A DNA stretch of 44,271 bases from Herbaspirillum sp. YR522 (GTDB taxonomy: Bacteria > Pseudomonadota > Gammaproteobacteria > Burkholderiales > Burkholderiaceae_D), in the NCBI RefSeq assembly GCF_000282575.1, contig NZ_AKJA01000064.1:1-44271 (forward strand), in the 5' to 3' direction. The notes below the pieces were generated by a model. That model was given only the letters and a program-made list of their open reading frames with translations, did not search any database and was not told the origin of the DNA. Positions 1-8,117 of this stretch are shown here, in pieces. The position numbers were made by a program, and so were the translations under genes. Every line of letters begins with the position of its first letter. The first letter of the stretch is position 1.

Positions 1-497
1 CGGCAGCTGCCGATCAGGTTGCGCGCGATCTCGACCATCTGCTGGTGGCCCAGGCCGAGCTCGCCCACCGGGGTCCAGGGATCGAGCTGGTCCAGGCCGA
101 CGACCGCCATCTGCGCCTTCGCATCGGCAAACAAGCGCTTGCGGTCGATCCAGCCGAAGCGTTGCGGGAGTTTCTCCAGGAACAGGTTCTCGGCGATGCT
201 CAAGGTAGGAATCAGGTTCAGTTCCTGCATCACCATGCGTATGCCGAGCGCTTCGGCCTGCTGGCGCGAAGCCGGCTGGTAGGGCTGGCCGTCGAGCAGC
301 ATCCGGCCGGCACTGGCCTCGACCAGGCCGCAGACTATTTTTGACAAGGTGCTCTTGCCGGCGCCGTTCTCGCCGGTCAGGGCCAGTACTTGGCCCGCCT
401 GCAATTGCAGGTCGATGTGTTCGAGCACCGGCCCGGCATAGCGCTTGCCGATGCCCGACAGGGTGAGCAACGGTGGGGTTTCGAAATGGGCAGACAT
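1..497 (-). CDS. Sugar ABC transporter ATP-binding protein, RbsA/XylG type (3' part beyond window)
   Basis: This is the N-terminal 165 residues of an ABC ATPase that would power uptake of a sugar across the inner membrane. The Walker A motif GENGAGKST lies at residues 42-50, a Q-loop with VMQELNLIP near 90, and the signature-loop variant LGLGHQQMVEIAR just before the window edge. The HQQMVEIAR wording is typical of the double-domain ribose/xylose ATPases of about 500 residues, so roughly two thirds of the gene is missing. It starts at ATG 495-497, 64 nt downstream of the binding-protein gene and on the same strand, so the two form one operon and a permease probably follows outside the window. 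The exact sugar cannot be read from this fragment. Confidence 0.9.
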   Translation of the reverse strand, partial: MSAHFETPPLLTLSGIGKRYAGPVLEHIDLQLQAGQVLALTGENGAGKSTLSKIVCGLVEASAGRMLLDGQPYQPASRQQAEALGIRMVMQELNLIPTLSIAENLFLEKLPQRFGWIDRKRLFADAKAQMAVVGLDQLDPWTPVGELGLGHQQMVEIARNLIGSC

Positions 498-561
498 AGG
501 TTCAGGGGTAGGAACGACCGCATGCCGCATGGCCCGGTGCGTGCCGGGCCACCGGCATGGC

Positions 562-1509
562 TTACTTGGTGACCAGCGCGACCTTGGTCTCGACGGTGCC
601 GCCCAGGGTGTTCTGGGGCTTCTTGTCGGCCAGCGCCTTCAAGGCGGTCTCGATGCCGAATACCGCCTGCTGCGAGGCGAACTGGTCTACGGTGGCCAGC
701 ACCCGGCCATCGTTGAGCATCGGCTTGATGGCATTGATGTTGTCATAGCCCACCAGCAGCACGCGGCCCGCCTTGCCCGAGGCGCGAATCGCCGCCACCG
801 CGCCCAGCGCCATGTTGTCGTTGCCGGCCAGGATCGCCTTGATATCGGGGTGGGCGTTGAGGATGGCCGCGGCCACCTTGTTGCCCTGGTCGATTTCCCA
901 TTGGCCCGATTGCACGCTGACCACGTTGGCGCCGGCCTGCTTCATCGCATCCTGGAAGCCCAGCGTGCGCTGCTGGGCATTGACCGTGGTCGACACCCCT
1001 TCGATGATGGCCACCTTGTCGCCCTGCTTGAGCTGCTTGCCCAGGTAGTCCCCGGCCAGCTTGGCGCCGCGGCGGTTGTCGGGCCCCACGAACGGCACCG
1101 CGATGCCTTTTTCCTTGAGGGCGGCGTCATCGAGCTTGTTGTCGATGTTGACCACGATGATGCCGGCGTCGATGGCCTTCTTGACCACCGGCACCAGGGC
1201 CTTGGAGTCGGCCGGCGCGATCACCAGCGCACTGACCTTGGAGACGATCATCTGCTCGACCATCTTGATCTGGTTGGCGGTGTCCTGTTCGTCCTTGATG
1301 CCGTTGGCGATCAGGTCGTACTGGCTGGCGTGCGCCTTCTGGTGCTCGCGTGCGCCCGTTTCCATGTTCAGGAAGAATTCGTTGGCCAGCGACTTCATGA
1401 CCAGCGCAACCTTGGGCTTGGCCGGCGTCTGCGCCAGCGCCGGCCAGGACACGACCGAGCAGGCCAGTGCGGCGGCGACGGCAAATTGGCGGCGGGTCAG
1501 CTTTTTCAT
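562..1509 (-). CDS. Sugar ABC transporter periplasmic binding protein, RbsB-like
   Basis: Predicted 315-residue periplasmic sugar-binding protein of the ribose/galactose type (Peripla_BP_4 fold) feeding the adjacent ATPase. The N-terminus has a signal sequence with cleavage expected after ALA near residue 26, and it contains TRRQF, a twin-arginine-like motif. The family signature regions VALVMKSLANEFF near the mature N-terminus, VIAPADSKALVPVV and AILAGNDNMALGAVAA are visible. I chose the ATG at 1507-1509 over the one four codons upstream because GGAGAC sits at the right distance before it. The upstream DNA carries a perfect LacI-type operator. The ligand (ribose, xylose, allose or another) cannot be assigned from sequence alone. 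Confidence 0.93.
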   Translation of the reverse strand: MKKLTRRQFAVAAALACSVVSWPALAQTPAKPKVALVMKSLANEFFLNMETGAREHQKAHASQYDLIANGIKDEQDTANQIKMVEQMIVSKVSALVIAPADSKALVPVVKKAIDAGIIVVNIDNKLDDAALKEKGIAVPFVGPDNRRGAKLAGDYLGKQLKQGDKVAIIEGVSTTVNAQQRTLGFQDAMKQAGANVVSVQSGQWEIDQGNKVAAAILNAHPDIKAILAGNDNMALGAVAAIRASGKAGRVLLVGYDNINAIKPMLNDGRVLATVDQFASQQAVFGIETALKALADKKPQNTLGGTVETKVALVTK

Positions 1510-1566
1510 TTCTGTCTCCATGTTCTATGTTGTTGGCTTTTCAACGATGTTGCGCACCGTTAATAT

Positions 1567-1584
1567 CGCGCAAACGTTTGCGCG
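1567..1584. promoter_or_regulatory. Perfect 18-bp palindrome, LacI-family operator
   Basis: CGCGCAAACGTTTGCGCG is a perfect palindrome centred on AACGTT, the hallmark of LacI/PurR/RbsR-family operators with their central CG step. It lies 58-75 bp before the binding-protein start and just downstream of the predicted -10 hexamer, a position expected to block transcription. No LacI-family gene lies in the window, so its regulator is presumably encoded beyond the left edge. Confidence 0.8.
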
Positions 1585-1590
1585 GACCAG

Positions 1591-1620
1591 AGCATAGCAC
1601 CGGACAATATTCGAGAACAA
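1591..1620 (-). promoter_or_regulatory. Predicted sigma-70 promoter of the sugar importer operon
   Basis: On the minus strand TTGTTC and TATGCT are separated by 18 bp, and the LacI-type palindrome begins 6 bp after the -10 hexamer. The -10 is imperfect, so the exact hexamers are uncertain; the placement next to the operator supports the call. Confidence 0.4.
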
Positions 1621-1641
1621 GCTGCAGTGCAGTACCGCCAT

Positions 1642-2280
1642 TCAACTCGCCACCACATTGGTCGCGGCCAGCATCACCCCGAACCCCACCAGCACCACCC
1701 CGAACACACGGTCGATCCAGGCCGCCGATGCGTGCATGGCCTGGCGCATTGCAGGGCTGCCGAACAGGATGGCCACCAGGCTGAACCAGGCCACGTGGGC
1801 CAGTGCGATGAACAGCCCGTAGCCCAGCTGGATGGCCACCGGCGTGGTCGCGCCGACCACCTGCGTGAAGAGGCTGACGATGAACACCGAGGTCTTGGGG
1901 TTGAGCACATTGGTCAGCAGACCGGTGCGAAAGGCCTGGCCGCCGGACCAGCAGGCCCCACCCTGCCCGCTGTGCCCACCGTGCCCGGCGGCCAGGGGCG
2001 CAGCCGCACTGCGCAGCATCCGGACGCCCAGGTAGACCAGGTACAGCGCCCCGGCCAGCTTGAGCGCATCGAGCAGCCATGGCCAGCGGTGCAGCAACCA
2101 GCCCAGTCCCAACAGGGTATAGCCGACATGCACCAGCACGCCGCTGCCGATGCCCAGCGCCGTCGACACGCCGGTGGCGCGCGACCTGGCCAGGCTGTTG
2201 CGGGTGACCAGTGCGAAATCCGGCCCGGGGCTGACCACCGCGAGCAAGCTGATGGTGATGACAGCGAACAGTTCGGTCAT
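1642..2280 (-). CDS. LysE/RhtB family amino-acid exporter
   Basis: Predicted 212-residue inner-membrane exporter of the LysE/RhtB family, which releases amino acids such as homoserine, threonine or lysine. The family N-terminal signature is present (LLAVVSPGPDFALVTRNSL near residues 12-30), as are about six hydrophobic segments and the central VYLGVRMLRS loop. I prefer ATG 2278-2280 over the one 12 nt upstream because GGAGCC precedes it at normal distance. It is divergent from the LysR gene starting at 2339, with only 58 bp between. This arrangement often means the LysR protein regulates the exporter in response to its substrate, as with LysG/LysE or ArgP/ArgO. The substrate is unknown. Confidence 0.92.
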   Translation of the reverse strand: MTELFAVITISLLAVVSPGPDFALVTRNSLARSRATGVSTALGIGSGVLVHVGYTLLGLGWLLHRWPWLLDALKLAGALYLVYLGVRMLRSAAAPLAAGHGGHSGQGGACWSGGQAFRTGLLTNVLNPKTSVFIVSLFTQVVGATTPVAIQLGYGLFIALAHVAWFSLVAILFGSPAMRQAMHASAAWIDRVFGVVLVGFGVMLAATNVVAS

Positions 2281-2338
2281 GCGCGGCTCCATTAGAATGA
2301 GGCCTGATTCTATTGCCGAGCGAGCGGGATGACTAACG

Positions 2339-3262
2339 ATGAATACTGACCATCATGGTGAGCCGGGCTCACATCACGCCGGCAGGATGCCGTCACTGAT
2401 GGCGCTGCGCTGTTTCGAAGTGGCGGCGCGGCTGGAGAACTTCACGCGGGCTGCCGAGGAATTGCACCTGACGCATGGCGCGGTGAGTCGGGCCGTGCGC
2501 ACGCTGGAAGACGACCTCGGCACGGCGCTGTTCGAGCGTCGCCAGCGCAGGGTCTTGCTGACCGAGGCGGGCCGCAGACTGGCGGGCGCGACCAGTGAAG
2601 GCTTCGGCCTGATCCGCAGCGCCGCCCTGCAATTGCGACGCCAGGCGGATCGATCGTCGCGCTGGACCCTGTCGTGCGAGCCGACGCTGCTGATGCGCTG
2701 GCTGATACCGCGCTGGCCGGCCTTCCAGGCATTGCATCCCGAGCTCAATGTGCAGTTCGACGCTGGCGGCGGCCCGGTGCCGTTCGATAACGGGATCGAC
2801 CTGGCGATCCGGCGCGACGACTTCGAACGGCCTGACGGCCTGTTCTGCGAACCGCTCTTTTCGGAGAGGATCGGCCCGGTCTGCCGCGCCGACAAGCTCG
2901 ACCTGTTCTTCGACGCCGCCGCCGACGGCACCACGCTGCGGGCCGGCGCACCGTGCCTGCACACCAGGACCCGGCCGCACGCCTGGAACGACTGGCGTGC
3001 ACTGGTGGGCGCCCGCGCCTGTCGCGGCAAGCAACATGCATTCGATCATTTCTACTTCAGCCTGCAGGCCGCCGCATCGGGCCTGGGGGTGGCAATCGGC
3101 CCCTGGCACCTGGTCCGGGATGAGATCGCCGCCGGGATCCTGGTCGCGCCAATGGGCTTTGTCGAGGATGGATCGTCCTACTGCCTGCTCTCGCGCGAAC
3201 CTGTCGCCGGTGATACCAATGGCGCCGCCTTGCTGTCCTGGCTGCGCTCGCAGGGGCAGTGA
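2339..3262 (+). CDS. LysR-family transcriptional regulator, GcvA-like
   Basis: Predicted 307-residue LysR-type regulator. The winged helix-turn-helix occupies residues about 18-80 (LMALRCFEVAARLENFTRAA followed by LTHGAVSRAVRTLE and LFERRQRRVLLTEAG). The C-terminal periplasmic-binding-protein-like domain has LLMRWLIPRWPAFQALHPEL and GIDLAIRRDD, wording typical of the GcvA subgroup. A longer-than-usual 17-residue N-terminal extension suggests the true start could be downstream, but no later ATG has a convincing ribosome-binding site. It is divergent from the LysE-type exporter, its likely target. It converges with the GlxA-type gene, leaving a 7-bp gap. Confidence 0.92.
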   Translation: MNTDHHGEPGSHHAGRMPSLMALRCFEVAARLENFTRAAEELHLTHGAVSRAVRTLEDDLGTALFERRQRRVLLTEAGRRLAGATSEGFGLIRSAALQLRRQADRSSRWTLSCEPTLLMRWLIPRWPAFQALHPELNVQFDAGGGPVPFDNGIDLAIRRDDFERPDGLFCEPLFSERIGPVCRADKLDLFFDAAADGTTLRAGAPCLHTRTRPHAWNDWRALVGARACRGKQHAFDHFYFSLQAAASGLGVAIGPWHLVRDEIAAGILVAPMGFVEDGSSYCLLSREPVAGDTNGAALLSWLRSQGQ

Positions 3263-3269
3263 CCGGTGC

Positions 3270-4262
3270 TCAATGGCGTGCCGAGAACCGTTCGCGATAC
3301 TGGGCCGGGCTCACGCCCAGCTGGCGCTGGAACACGCGGCGCAGGTTCTGTTCTTCGCCGTAGCCGGACTCGGTGGCGATGCGCTTGAGCGGCCAGGCGG
3401 TTTCCTCCAGGGCGCGGCGGGCGGCTTCCAGCCGCATCGATTCGACCGTGCGCGCCGGGGTACGCCCCAGTTCGGCGGCATAGACCCGGGCAAACGTGCG
3501 CGGGCTCATGTGCATGCGGCGCGCCAGGTTGTCGACCCGCAGGTCGGCCCCCAGGTTGGCGGCGATCCAGGCATGCAGCTCGGCGAACCGCCCGGCGCCC
3601 GCCGTCTGCCACGCCAGCGGCGCGCTGAATTGAGACTGCCCGCCCGGTCGCTTGACGAACATCACCAGCTGGCGCGCCGTGGCGATGGCGTGCTGGTGGC
3701 CCAGGTCCTGCTCCAGCAGCGCCAGGGCGAGGTCGATGCCGGCGGTCACGCCGGCCGACGTCCATATCCGCCCCTGGCGGATGAAGATCGGCTCGGCATC
3801 GACCTGCAGCGCCGGATATTGCCGCTGCAGGCGCTCGGCCCAGTGCCAGTGGGTCGTCACCCGCAAGCCGTCCAGCAAGCCCGCCTGCGCCAGGTGAAAT
3901 GCGCCGGTGCAGACCGAGCAAACCCGCTGCGCCGCTGCGGCGTGACGACGCAGCCACTGCACCAGCGCGGTATCGATGACAAAGTCGTCGCCGATGCTGC
4001 CTCCGGGCGAAATCAGCGTATGGATGCCGGTGCCCGGCAGGCCGGCATCGAGTCGTGCCAGCGATTCGGTGGCCACCGGCAGGCCGGCGTTGGTCCGCAC
4101 CAGTCCGCCCGCAGCCGACACCACCTGCAACCGGTACAGCTCGCCCCTGGCATGCAGCCGATTGGCGGTGGCAAATACCTGCAACGGCCCGGACAGGTCG
4201 AGCAGGTTCATGCCCTCATAGGCCAGCAGGATGACCCGATGCGGCGCGCCGGAGGAGGTCAT
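3270..4262 (-). CDS. GlxA-family transcriptional regulator (DJ-1/PfpI domain + AraC HTH)
   Basis: Predicted 330-residue regulator with an N-terminal class I glutamine-amidotransferase-like (DJ-1/PfpI) domain at about residues 8-180. This domain contains the elbow CSVCTGAFHLAQAGLLDG followed by TTHW. An AraC-type double helix-turn-helix follows at about 225-320 (LARRMHMSPRTFARVYAAEL and IATESGYGEEQNLRRVFQRQ). The amidotransferase domain usually acts as a sensor in this family. The start overlaps the MFS stop codon as ATGA, so the pair is translationally coupled. A direct repeat upstream of the MFS gene (5572-5598) is a candidate binding site. The open frame continues far upstream in the shadow of the MFS gene; that extension is not coding. 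Confidence 0.93.
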   Translation of the reverse strand: MTSSGAPHRVILLAYEGMNLLDLSGPLQVFATANRLHARGELYRLQVVSAAGGLVRTNAGLPVATESLARLDAGLPGTGIHTLISPGGSIGDDFVIDTALVQWLRRHAAAAQRVCSVCTGAFHLAQAGLLDGLRVTTHWHWAERLQRQYPALQVDAEPIFIRQGRIWTSAGVTAGIDLALALLEQDLGHQHAIATARQLVMFVKRPGGQSQFSAPLAWQTAGAGRFAELHAWIAANLGADLRVDNLARRMHMSPRTFARVYAAELGRTPARTVESMRLEAARRALEETAWPLKRIATESGYGEEQNLRRVFQRQLGVSPAQYRERFSARH

Positions 4263-5521
4263 GCCGCACCTCCTGTCTGCGACGGCATCACCTGGTCCGG
4301 CTGGCGTTGCGCGCGCATCCAGGCCACGGTGGCTACCGCGCAGATGGCCAGCACCGGCACGATGGCCAGGTTCAGGCTCTGCCAGCCCGCGCGCGCCAGC
4401 AAGGGACCGGCGCCCAGCGTGGCCAGGGCAGTGCTGGCATAGCGCAGCAATTCGGACAATCCCTGGGTCTTGGCGCGCTCGGCCGGGGCGTAGGCCTGCG
4501 CCAGCAAGGTGGTGCCACCGACGAACATGAAGTTCCAGCCCACGCCCAGCAACAGCAGGGCCACATAGAACGCCGGCAGGCTGGTCGAGGCCATGGCGCT
4601 CAGCGCGCACCCCAGGTTGAGCGCCAGGCCGGCCAGCAACACGGGGCCCAGGCCGAGGCGCTTGATCAGGTGGCCGGCAAAGAACGATGGTGCGTACATG
4701 CCCACCAGGTGCCACTGGATGATGGCTGCGCCGTCGTCGATGCTGTAGTGACAGGCGACCGCCGCCAACGGCGCGGCGGTCATGATGAACATCATCACCA
4801 TCGAGCCGCCCACGTTGTTGGCGAGCGCGGCCAGGAACACCGGCGAGCGCACGATGCGGCCCAGCGGGCGCGCGGCGGCGCCCTGCCCTACGGCCGGCGC
4901 CGGGGCGACCGGTGACGTGTCGCGATAACCCAGCAGCAGCACCAGCACCGACAGCGCGCCCATGGCTGCCACCACCAGGTAGGCGCCGGCGAACATGGCC
5001 TGGGCAAACAGGTCGCGGCTCCATGCGGCCAGTGCCGGGCCGACGATGGCGGCGATCACGCCACCGGCCAGGACGACGGAAATGGCCCGGCTCTTGTACT
5101 CGGCTGCGACGGCGTCGGCGGCCGCCAGGCGATAGTACTGGGCGAAGGCCTGGAACACCCCGACCAGCGCGGTACCGCCGCAGAACAGCCAGAAATCGCC
5201 GTGCCATACCGACCATACCGAGATCAATCCGCCAGCGGCACAACTGGCCGCGCCCAACGCAAACGACAGGCGCCGTCCCAGCCGTTGGATCAGGAAGGCC
5301 GCGAACCAGGTCACGACCGCGCCGGCCACCGTGATCAGCGCAAACGGCAGCGTCGCCAGCGCCTTGTCGGGCGCCAGTTGCCAGCCGGTCAGTGCGGTCA
5401 GCGTGAGATCGATCGAGATGGCGCAGGTGTACAGGCCCTGGCACACGGCCAGCACTGCGGCGTTGCGCCGGCCCGGATCGGGCGCGGCGGGGCTGTCGGC
5501 AAGCGGCAGGACGGAAGACAT
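4259..5521 (-). CDS. MFS transporter coupled to GlxA-type regulator
   Basis: Predicted 420-residue major facilitator superfamily permease with about twelve membrane segments and a short cytoplasmic N-terminus. The motif-A equivalent is AAFLIQRLGRRLSFALGAAS in the loop after helix 2, with a second-half counterpart FFAGHLIKRLGLGPVLLAG. A central cytoplasmic loop around residues 215-225 separates the two bundles. The gene's stop overlaps the start of the GlxA-type regulator, so regulator and transporter are made together. No catabolic enzyme accompanies them, which favours an efflux role, but the substrate cannot be inferred. Confidence 0.9.
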   Translation of the reverse strand: MSSVLPLADSPAAPDPGRRNAAVLAVCQGLYTCAISIDLTLTALTGWQLAPDKALATLPFALITVAGAVVTWFAAFLIQRLGRRLSFALGAASCAAGGLISVWSVWHGDFWLFCGGTALVGVFQAFAQYYRLAAADAVAAEYKSRAISVVLAGGVIAAIVGPALAAWSRDLFAQAMFAGAYLVVAAMGALSVLVLLLGYRDTSPVAPAPAVGQGAAARPLGRIVRSPVFLAALANNVGGSMVMMFIMTAAPLAAVACHYSIDDGAAIIQWHLVGMYAPSFFAGHLIKRLGLGPVLLAGLALNLGCALSAMASTSLPAFYVALLLLGVGWNFMFVGGTTLLAQAYAPAERAKTQGLSELLRYASTALATLGAGPLLARAGWQSLNLAIVPVLAICAVATVAWMRAQRQPDQVMPSQTGGAA

Positions 5522-5571
5522 GGGCGCGGCTCGGTGAGGGAGGGAGCGGGAATTGTCGATCCGCCCCCGTT

Positions 5572-5598
5572 TGGCGTCAATGACACACTGGCGTCAAT
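5572..5598. repeat. Direct repeat TGGCGTCAAT, candidate operator for the GlxA/MFS operon
   Basis: TGGCGTCAAT occurs at 5572-5581 and again at 5589-5598, in the same orientation and 17 bp apart start to start. It lies 51 bp before the MFS start codon. Tandem direct half-sites are how AraC-family proteins usually bind, so the operon's own GlxA-type regulator is the natural candidate. No consensus for this regulator is known to me. Confidence 0.5.
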
Positions 5599-5679
5599 TC
5601 CTGCCAGGCCACCGGCCCCCGGTCATGCGCGTCACGGCCCCCGGCGCTGGCGGAACGGGCCTCGACGCCGCTGCCACGC

Positions 5680-6867
5680 TCAGGCTGAAGGCGCCCGGGG
5701 CGCCAGCCTGGTGATCCATGCCGCTGCCAGTGCAGCGGCCACCGCCGCTACCGCGGCGACATAGCCGACGCTGGCCGGACCCCAGTTCGAGATACTGAAG
5801 CCGCCCACCACCGCGCCCAGCGCAATGCCGCCGTTGGCGGCCGAGACGTTGATGGTGCCGGCCAGCGCTTGCGCCTCGGATGCGGCCTTCATGACCCGGA
5901 TCTGGCAGATCGGATAGAGCGCCGTATTGGCCACGCCCCACACCGCCAGCGCCATGGCGAACCAAAGCTGTGCGCCGGTGGCCAGCGCGGTGGTGCCGGT
6001 CATGCCGATGGCCAGCACCAGGCTGAAGGCAGCGGTGGTCGCCAGTGGCTTCTGGTCCACCCACAGCCCGCCGAGCCAGTTGCCGACCAGGCCGACGGCA
6101 CCAAAGCCCATGAGCCACCAGCCCACCAGCGCAGGGGCGATGCCGGCCGATTTTTCGAGCATCTCGGCCAGGTAGGTGTAGCCGGTGAACATGGCGGTAA
6201 AGACCAGGATCGACAGCGCCACATTGGCCAGGAAGAAGCGGCTTTTCAGGATCCGTGCCTGCTCGGCCATGCGCACATGGGTCGTGGCGCGTACGTGCGG
6301 CAGGGTCACCGCCATCAACAGCGCGATCAGCAGCGACAAGGCCGACAGCAAGCCGAAGGCGCCGCGCCAGCCGATGGCGTCCGAGGCCAGCGTGCCTAGC
6401 GGAATACCGAACAGCATCGCCGCCGAAATGCCCAGGTACACGGTAGAGACGGCACGCCCACCCTTGCCGGGCCCGGCGATCTGCGCCGCCGTTTCGCTGG
6501 CCGTGCCCCAGAACACCGGCAGCGCCAGCGCCGGCAAGAGCCGCGCGATGGCCAGCACCCAGATGTTGGAGGCGACCGCGGCCAGGCCATTGGAGAAGGC
6601 GAACAACAGCAGGATCGCAATGAACAGGCGCTTGCGATCGACATTGGCCAGCCAGGCCGTCAGCAAGGGGCCGCACAGCATGACCACCACGGCGAACAGG
6701 GTCACCAGCTGGCCGGCGCTGGCCACCGAGATGGCGAGGTCACGGGCCAAGGCCGGCAACAGGCCGACGATCAGGAACTCGGTGGTGACGATGATGAAGG
6801 CGGCCACGGCCAGCACGGGGATGGAGGCGGAACTGCCGGCGGCCTGCGCCGGCTTGATGCTTGACAT
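5680..6867 (-). CDS. MFS transporter, SotB/AraJ/NepI-like exporter
   Basis: Predicted 395-residue major facilitator permease of the DHA1 type, with twelve hydrophobic segments. The first helix reads VTTEFLIVGLLPALARDLAI, the signature of the arabinose/nucleoside exporter group (AraJ, SotB, NepI). It is followed by the motif-A loop TAWLANVDRKRLFIAILLL. Members export sugars, purine nucleosides or drugs. It stands alone: 158 bp separate it from the preceding MFS-glxA unit on the same strand, and 246 bp lie between it and mntP. No regulator is adjacent. The substrate is not determinable from sequence. Confidence 0.92.
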   Translation of the reverse strand: MSSIKPAQAAGSSASIPVLAVAAFIIVTTEFLIVGLLPALARDLAISVASAGQLVTLFAVVVMLCGPLLTAWLANVDRKRLFIAILLLFAFSNGLAAVASNIWVLAIARLLPALALPVFWGTASETAAQIAGPGKGGRAVSTVYLGISAAMLFGIPLGTLASDAIGWRGAFGLLSALSLLIALLMAVTLPHVRATTHVRMAEQARILKSRFFLANVALSILVFTAMFTGYTYLAEMLEKSAGIAPALVGWWLMGFGAVGLVGNWLGGLWVDQKPLATTAAFSLVLAIGMTGTTALATGAQLWFAMALAVWGVANTALYPICQIRVMKAASEAQALAGTINVSAANGGIALGAVVGGFSISNWGPASVGYVAAVAAVAAALAAAWITRLAPRAPSA

Positions 6868-7113
6868 GAAGACTCTCGATACTGAAAAAGGGTGTCATGG
6901 TAGCGCAGTAATGACATCGGCATATGCGCCCGGCAAGAACCAGGCCCAACCCGGATGCCGTCCAGTCGGACGCGTCTGACCCCATCTGGAATCCGTTCGA
7001 ACCGGGTCGCTGCCTTGGCCACCCATCGAAGGCGCTGGTGCGGCCGTATCGGTGCGGCGTCGACAAGCTCCTGCGGACCGACTCGGTCCGAACGCGGCTT
7101 CATGCAGAAGTGC

Positions 7114-7677
7114 TTATCCCAGGTGCTCATACAGGATGGCGACGCCCACCCCGATCAGCACCACGCCACCGAGGATCTCGGCGCGCTTGCCGATCAGCCC
7201 GCCCAGCGCACGTCCCAGCAGGATGCCGATGGTGACCATGGTGGTGGTGGCCAGGCCGATCAGCAGCGAGGCCTCGACGATGCTGACGTTGACGAAGGCC
7301 AGCCCCACGCCGACGGCCATGGCGTCGATGCTGGTGGCCACGGCGGTCAGGGCCAGCTTGATCACGGATTGGTTCTGCGCCGGCGCGGGTTCGTCGTCGT
7401 CGCCGTTGCTCAGGCCTTCGCGCACCATGCTCACGCCCAGCACCAGCAGCAGTGTGAAAGCGATCCAGTGGTCCCAGGCGGCGACCCATTGGGTAGCGAT
7501 CGAGCCGATCAGCCAACCGATCAGTGGCGTGATGGCTTCGATCACGCCGAACAGCAGGCCGATGCGCAGGGCCTGAATGAAGCGCGGACGCTGCATGGCG
7601 GCGCCTTTACCGATGGCGGCCGCAAAGGCGTCGGTAGACATCGCAAGCGCGAGGAGCAATAAGGCAGGGAAATTCAT
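7114..7677 (-). CDS. mntP: Manganese efflux pump MntP
   Basis: Predicted 187-residue inner-membrane manganese exporter, the usual size for the family, with six hydrophobic segments in two repeats. Each repeat carries the conserved acidic motif: [17 protein letters not shown] near residue 12 and [14 protein letters not shown] near 110. These aspartates are required for Mn2+ export in the family. The start is ATG 7675-7677; a longer frame upstream runs into the riboswitch and is not used. The yybP-ykoY riboswitch and promoter upstream (7742-7884) make Mn2+ the likely inducer, consistent with the function. Confidence 0.96.
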   Translation of the reverse strand: MNFPALLLLALAMSTDAFAAAIGKGAAMQRPRFIQALRIGLLFGVIEAITPLIGWLIGSIATQWVAAWDHWIAFTLLLVLGVSMVREGLSNGDDDEPAPAQNQSVIKLALTAVATSIDAMAVGVGLAFVNVSIVEASLLIGLATTTMVTIGILLGRALGGLIGKRAEILGGVVLIGVGVAILYEHLG

Positions 7678-7689
7678 GGGGTGGTTCCG

Positions 7690-7727
7690 GGTCGGGCGAA
7701 ATCCATGACGTCGCCACACGCCCGACC
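7690..7727 (-). promoter_or_regulatory. Hairpin in mntP leader, probable riboswitch expression platform
   Basis: On the minus strand GGTCGGGCG and CGCCCGACC form a perfect 9-bp stem around a 20-nt loop. It sits between the aptamer and the mntP start, ending 12 nt before the ATG. There is no U-tract, so it is unlikely to be a plain terminator. Its position fits control of ribosome access or an antiterminator-like switch downstream of the aptamer. Confidence 0.5.
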
Positions 7728-7741
7728 AAAGGCATGGAAAC

Positions 7742-7850
7742 GTCAATGGTCTCGCCTACCGCATTGGCTACCCGTGCCACGACAGAAAGTCGAGAATGTT
7801 GACACGGGCTCTTCCGAGTGATTCGGAAGCTGGCTACTCCCCAAAGAGAA
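7742..7850 (-). ncRNA. yybP-ykoY manganese riboswitch
   Basis: The minus strand contains the two conserved halves of this Mn2+ aptamer. The 5' part reads CTTTGGGGAGTAGCC (GGGGAGUAGC core) and the 3' part GGTAGGCGAGACC (GCGAGACC core). Between them lie an internal hairpin, CTTCCGAATCACTCGGAAG, and the segment CACGGGTAGCC. Length and position directly upstream of mntP match the class. It should raise mntP expression when Mn2+ is abundant. Confidence 0.92.
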
Positions 7851-7855
7851 CCGGC

Positions 7856-7884
7856 ATTCTACCCGAGCTCGAGCGCGGACCCAA
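7856..7884 (-). promoter_or_regulatory. Predicted sigma-70 promoter of mntP
   Basis: On the minus strand TTGGGT and TAGAAT are separated by exactly 17 bp. The -10 ends 5 bp before the first conserved bases of the riboswitch, so transcription would begin at the aptamer. The remaining 230 bp up to the next gene (7885-8117) show no further feature I can name. Confidence 0.65.
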
Positions 7885-8117
7885 CATTTTTTTTCGCGCT
7901 GCCGTCCGTTGGCGCCGCCGCACCCGCCGCCCTGCCGCCTGTTGCAAGCGGCCACCAGCCATTGGACTTCCCATGATCACGCTCGCGTCGGCCGGTACGC
8001 CCGGGCCGGCAGGTTTGCTCAACTTCCCTCACCTGCCGTCCTCGACAGGAACCGGCCCTGCGGGGAAGGCACTCAGGATCATCGTTAGAACAAACCGCAT
8101 GCCGCACAAGCGCCATC

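Noticed and set aside
7074..7090. CGGACC-GACTC-GGTCCG hairpin downstream of mntP
   Set aside because: Only six base pairs and no U-run on either strand, so a terminator call is not supported.
6955..7110. Possible tRNA or small RNA in the gap between the MFS gene and mntP
   Set aside because: I could not find a T-loop GGTTCRANNCC with matching acceptor stem, so nothing supports an RNA gene.
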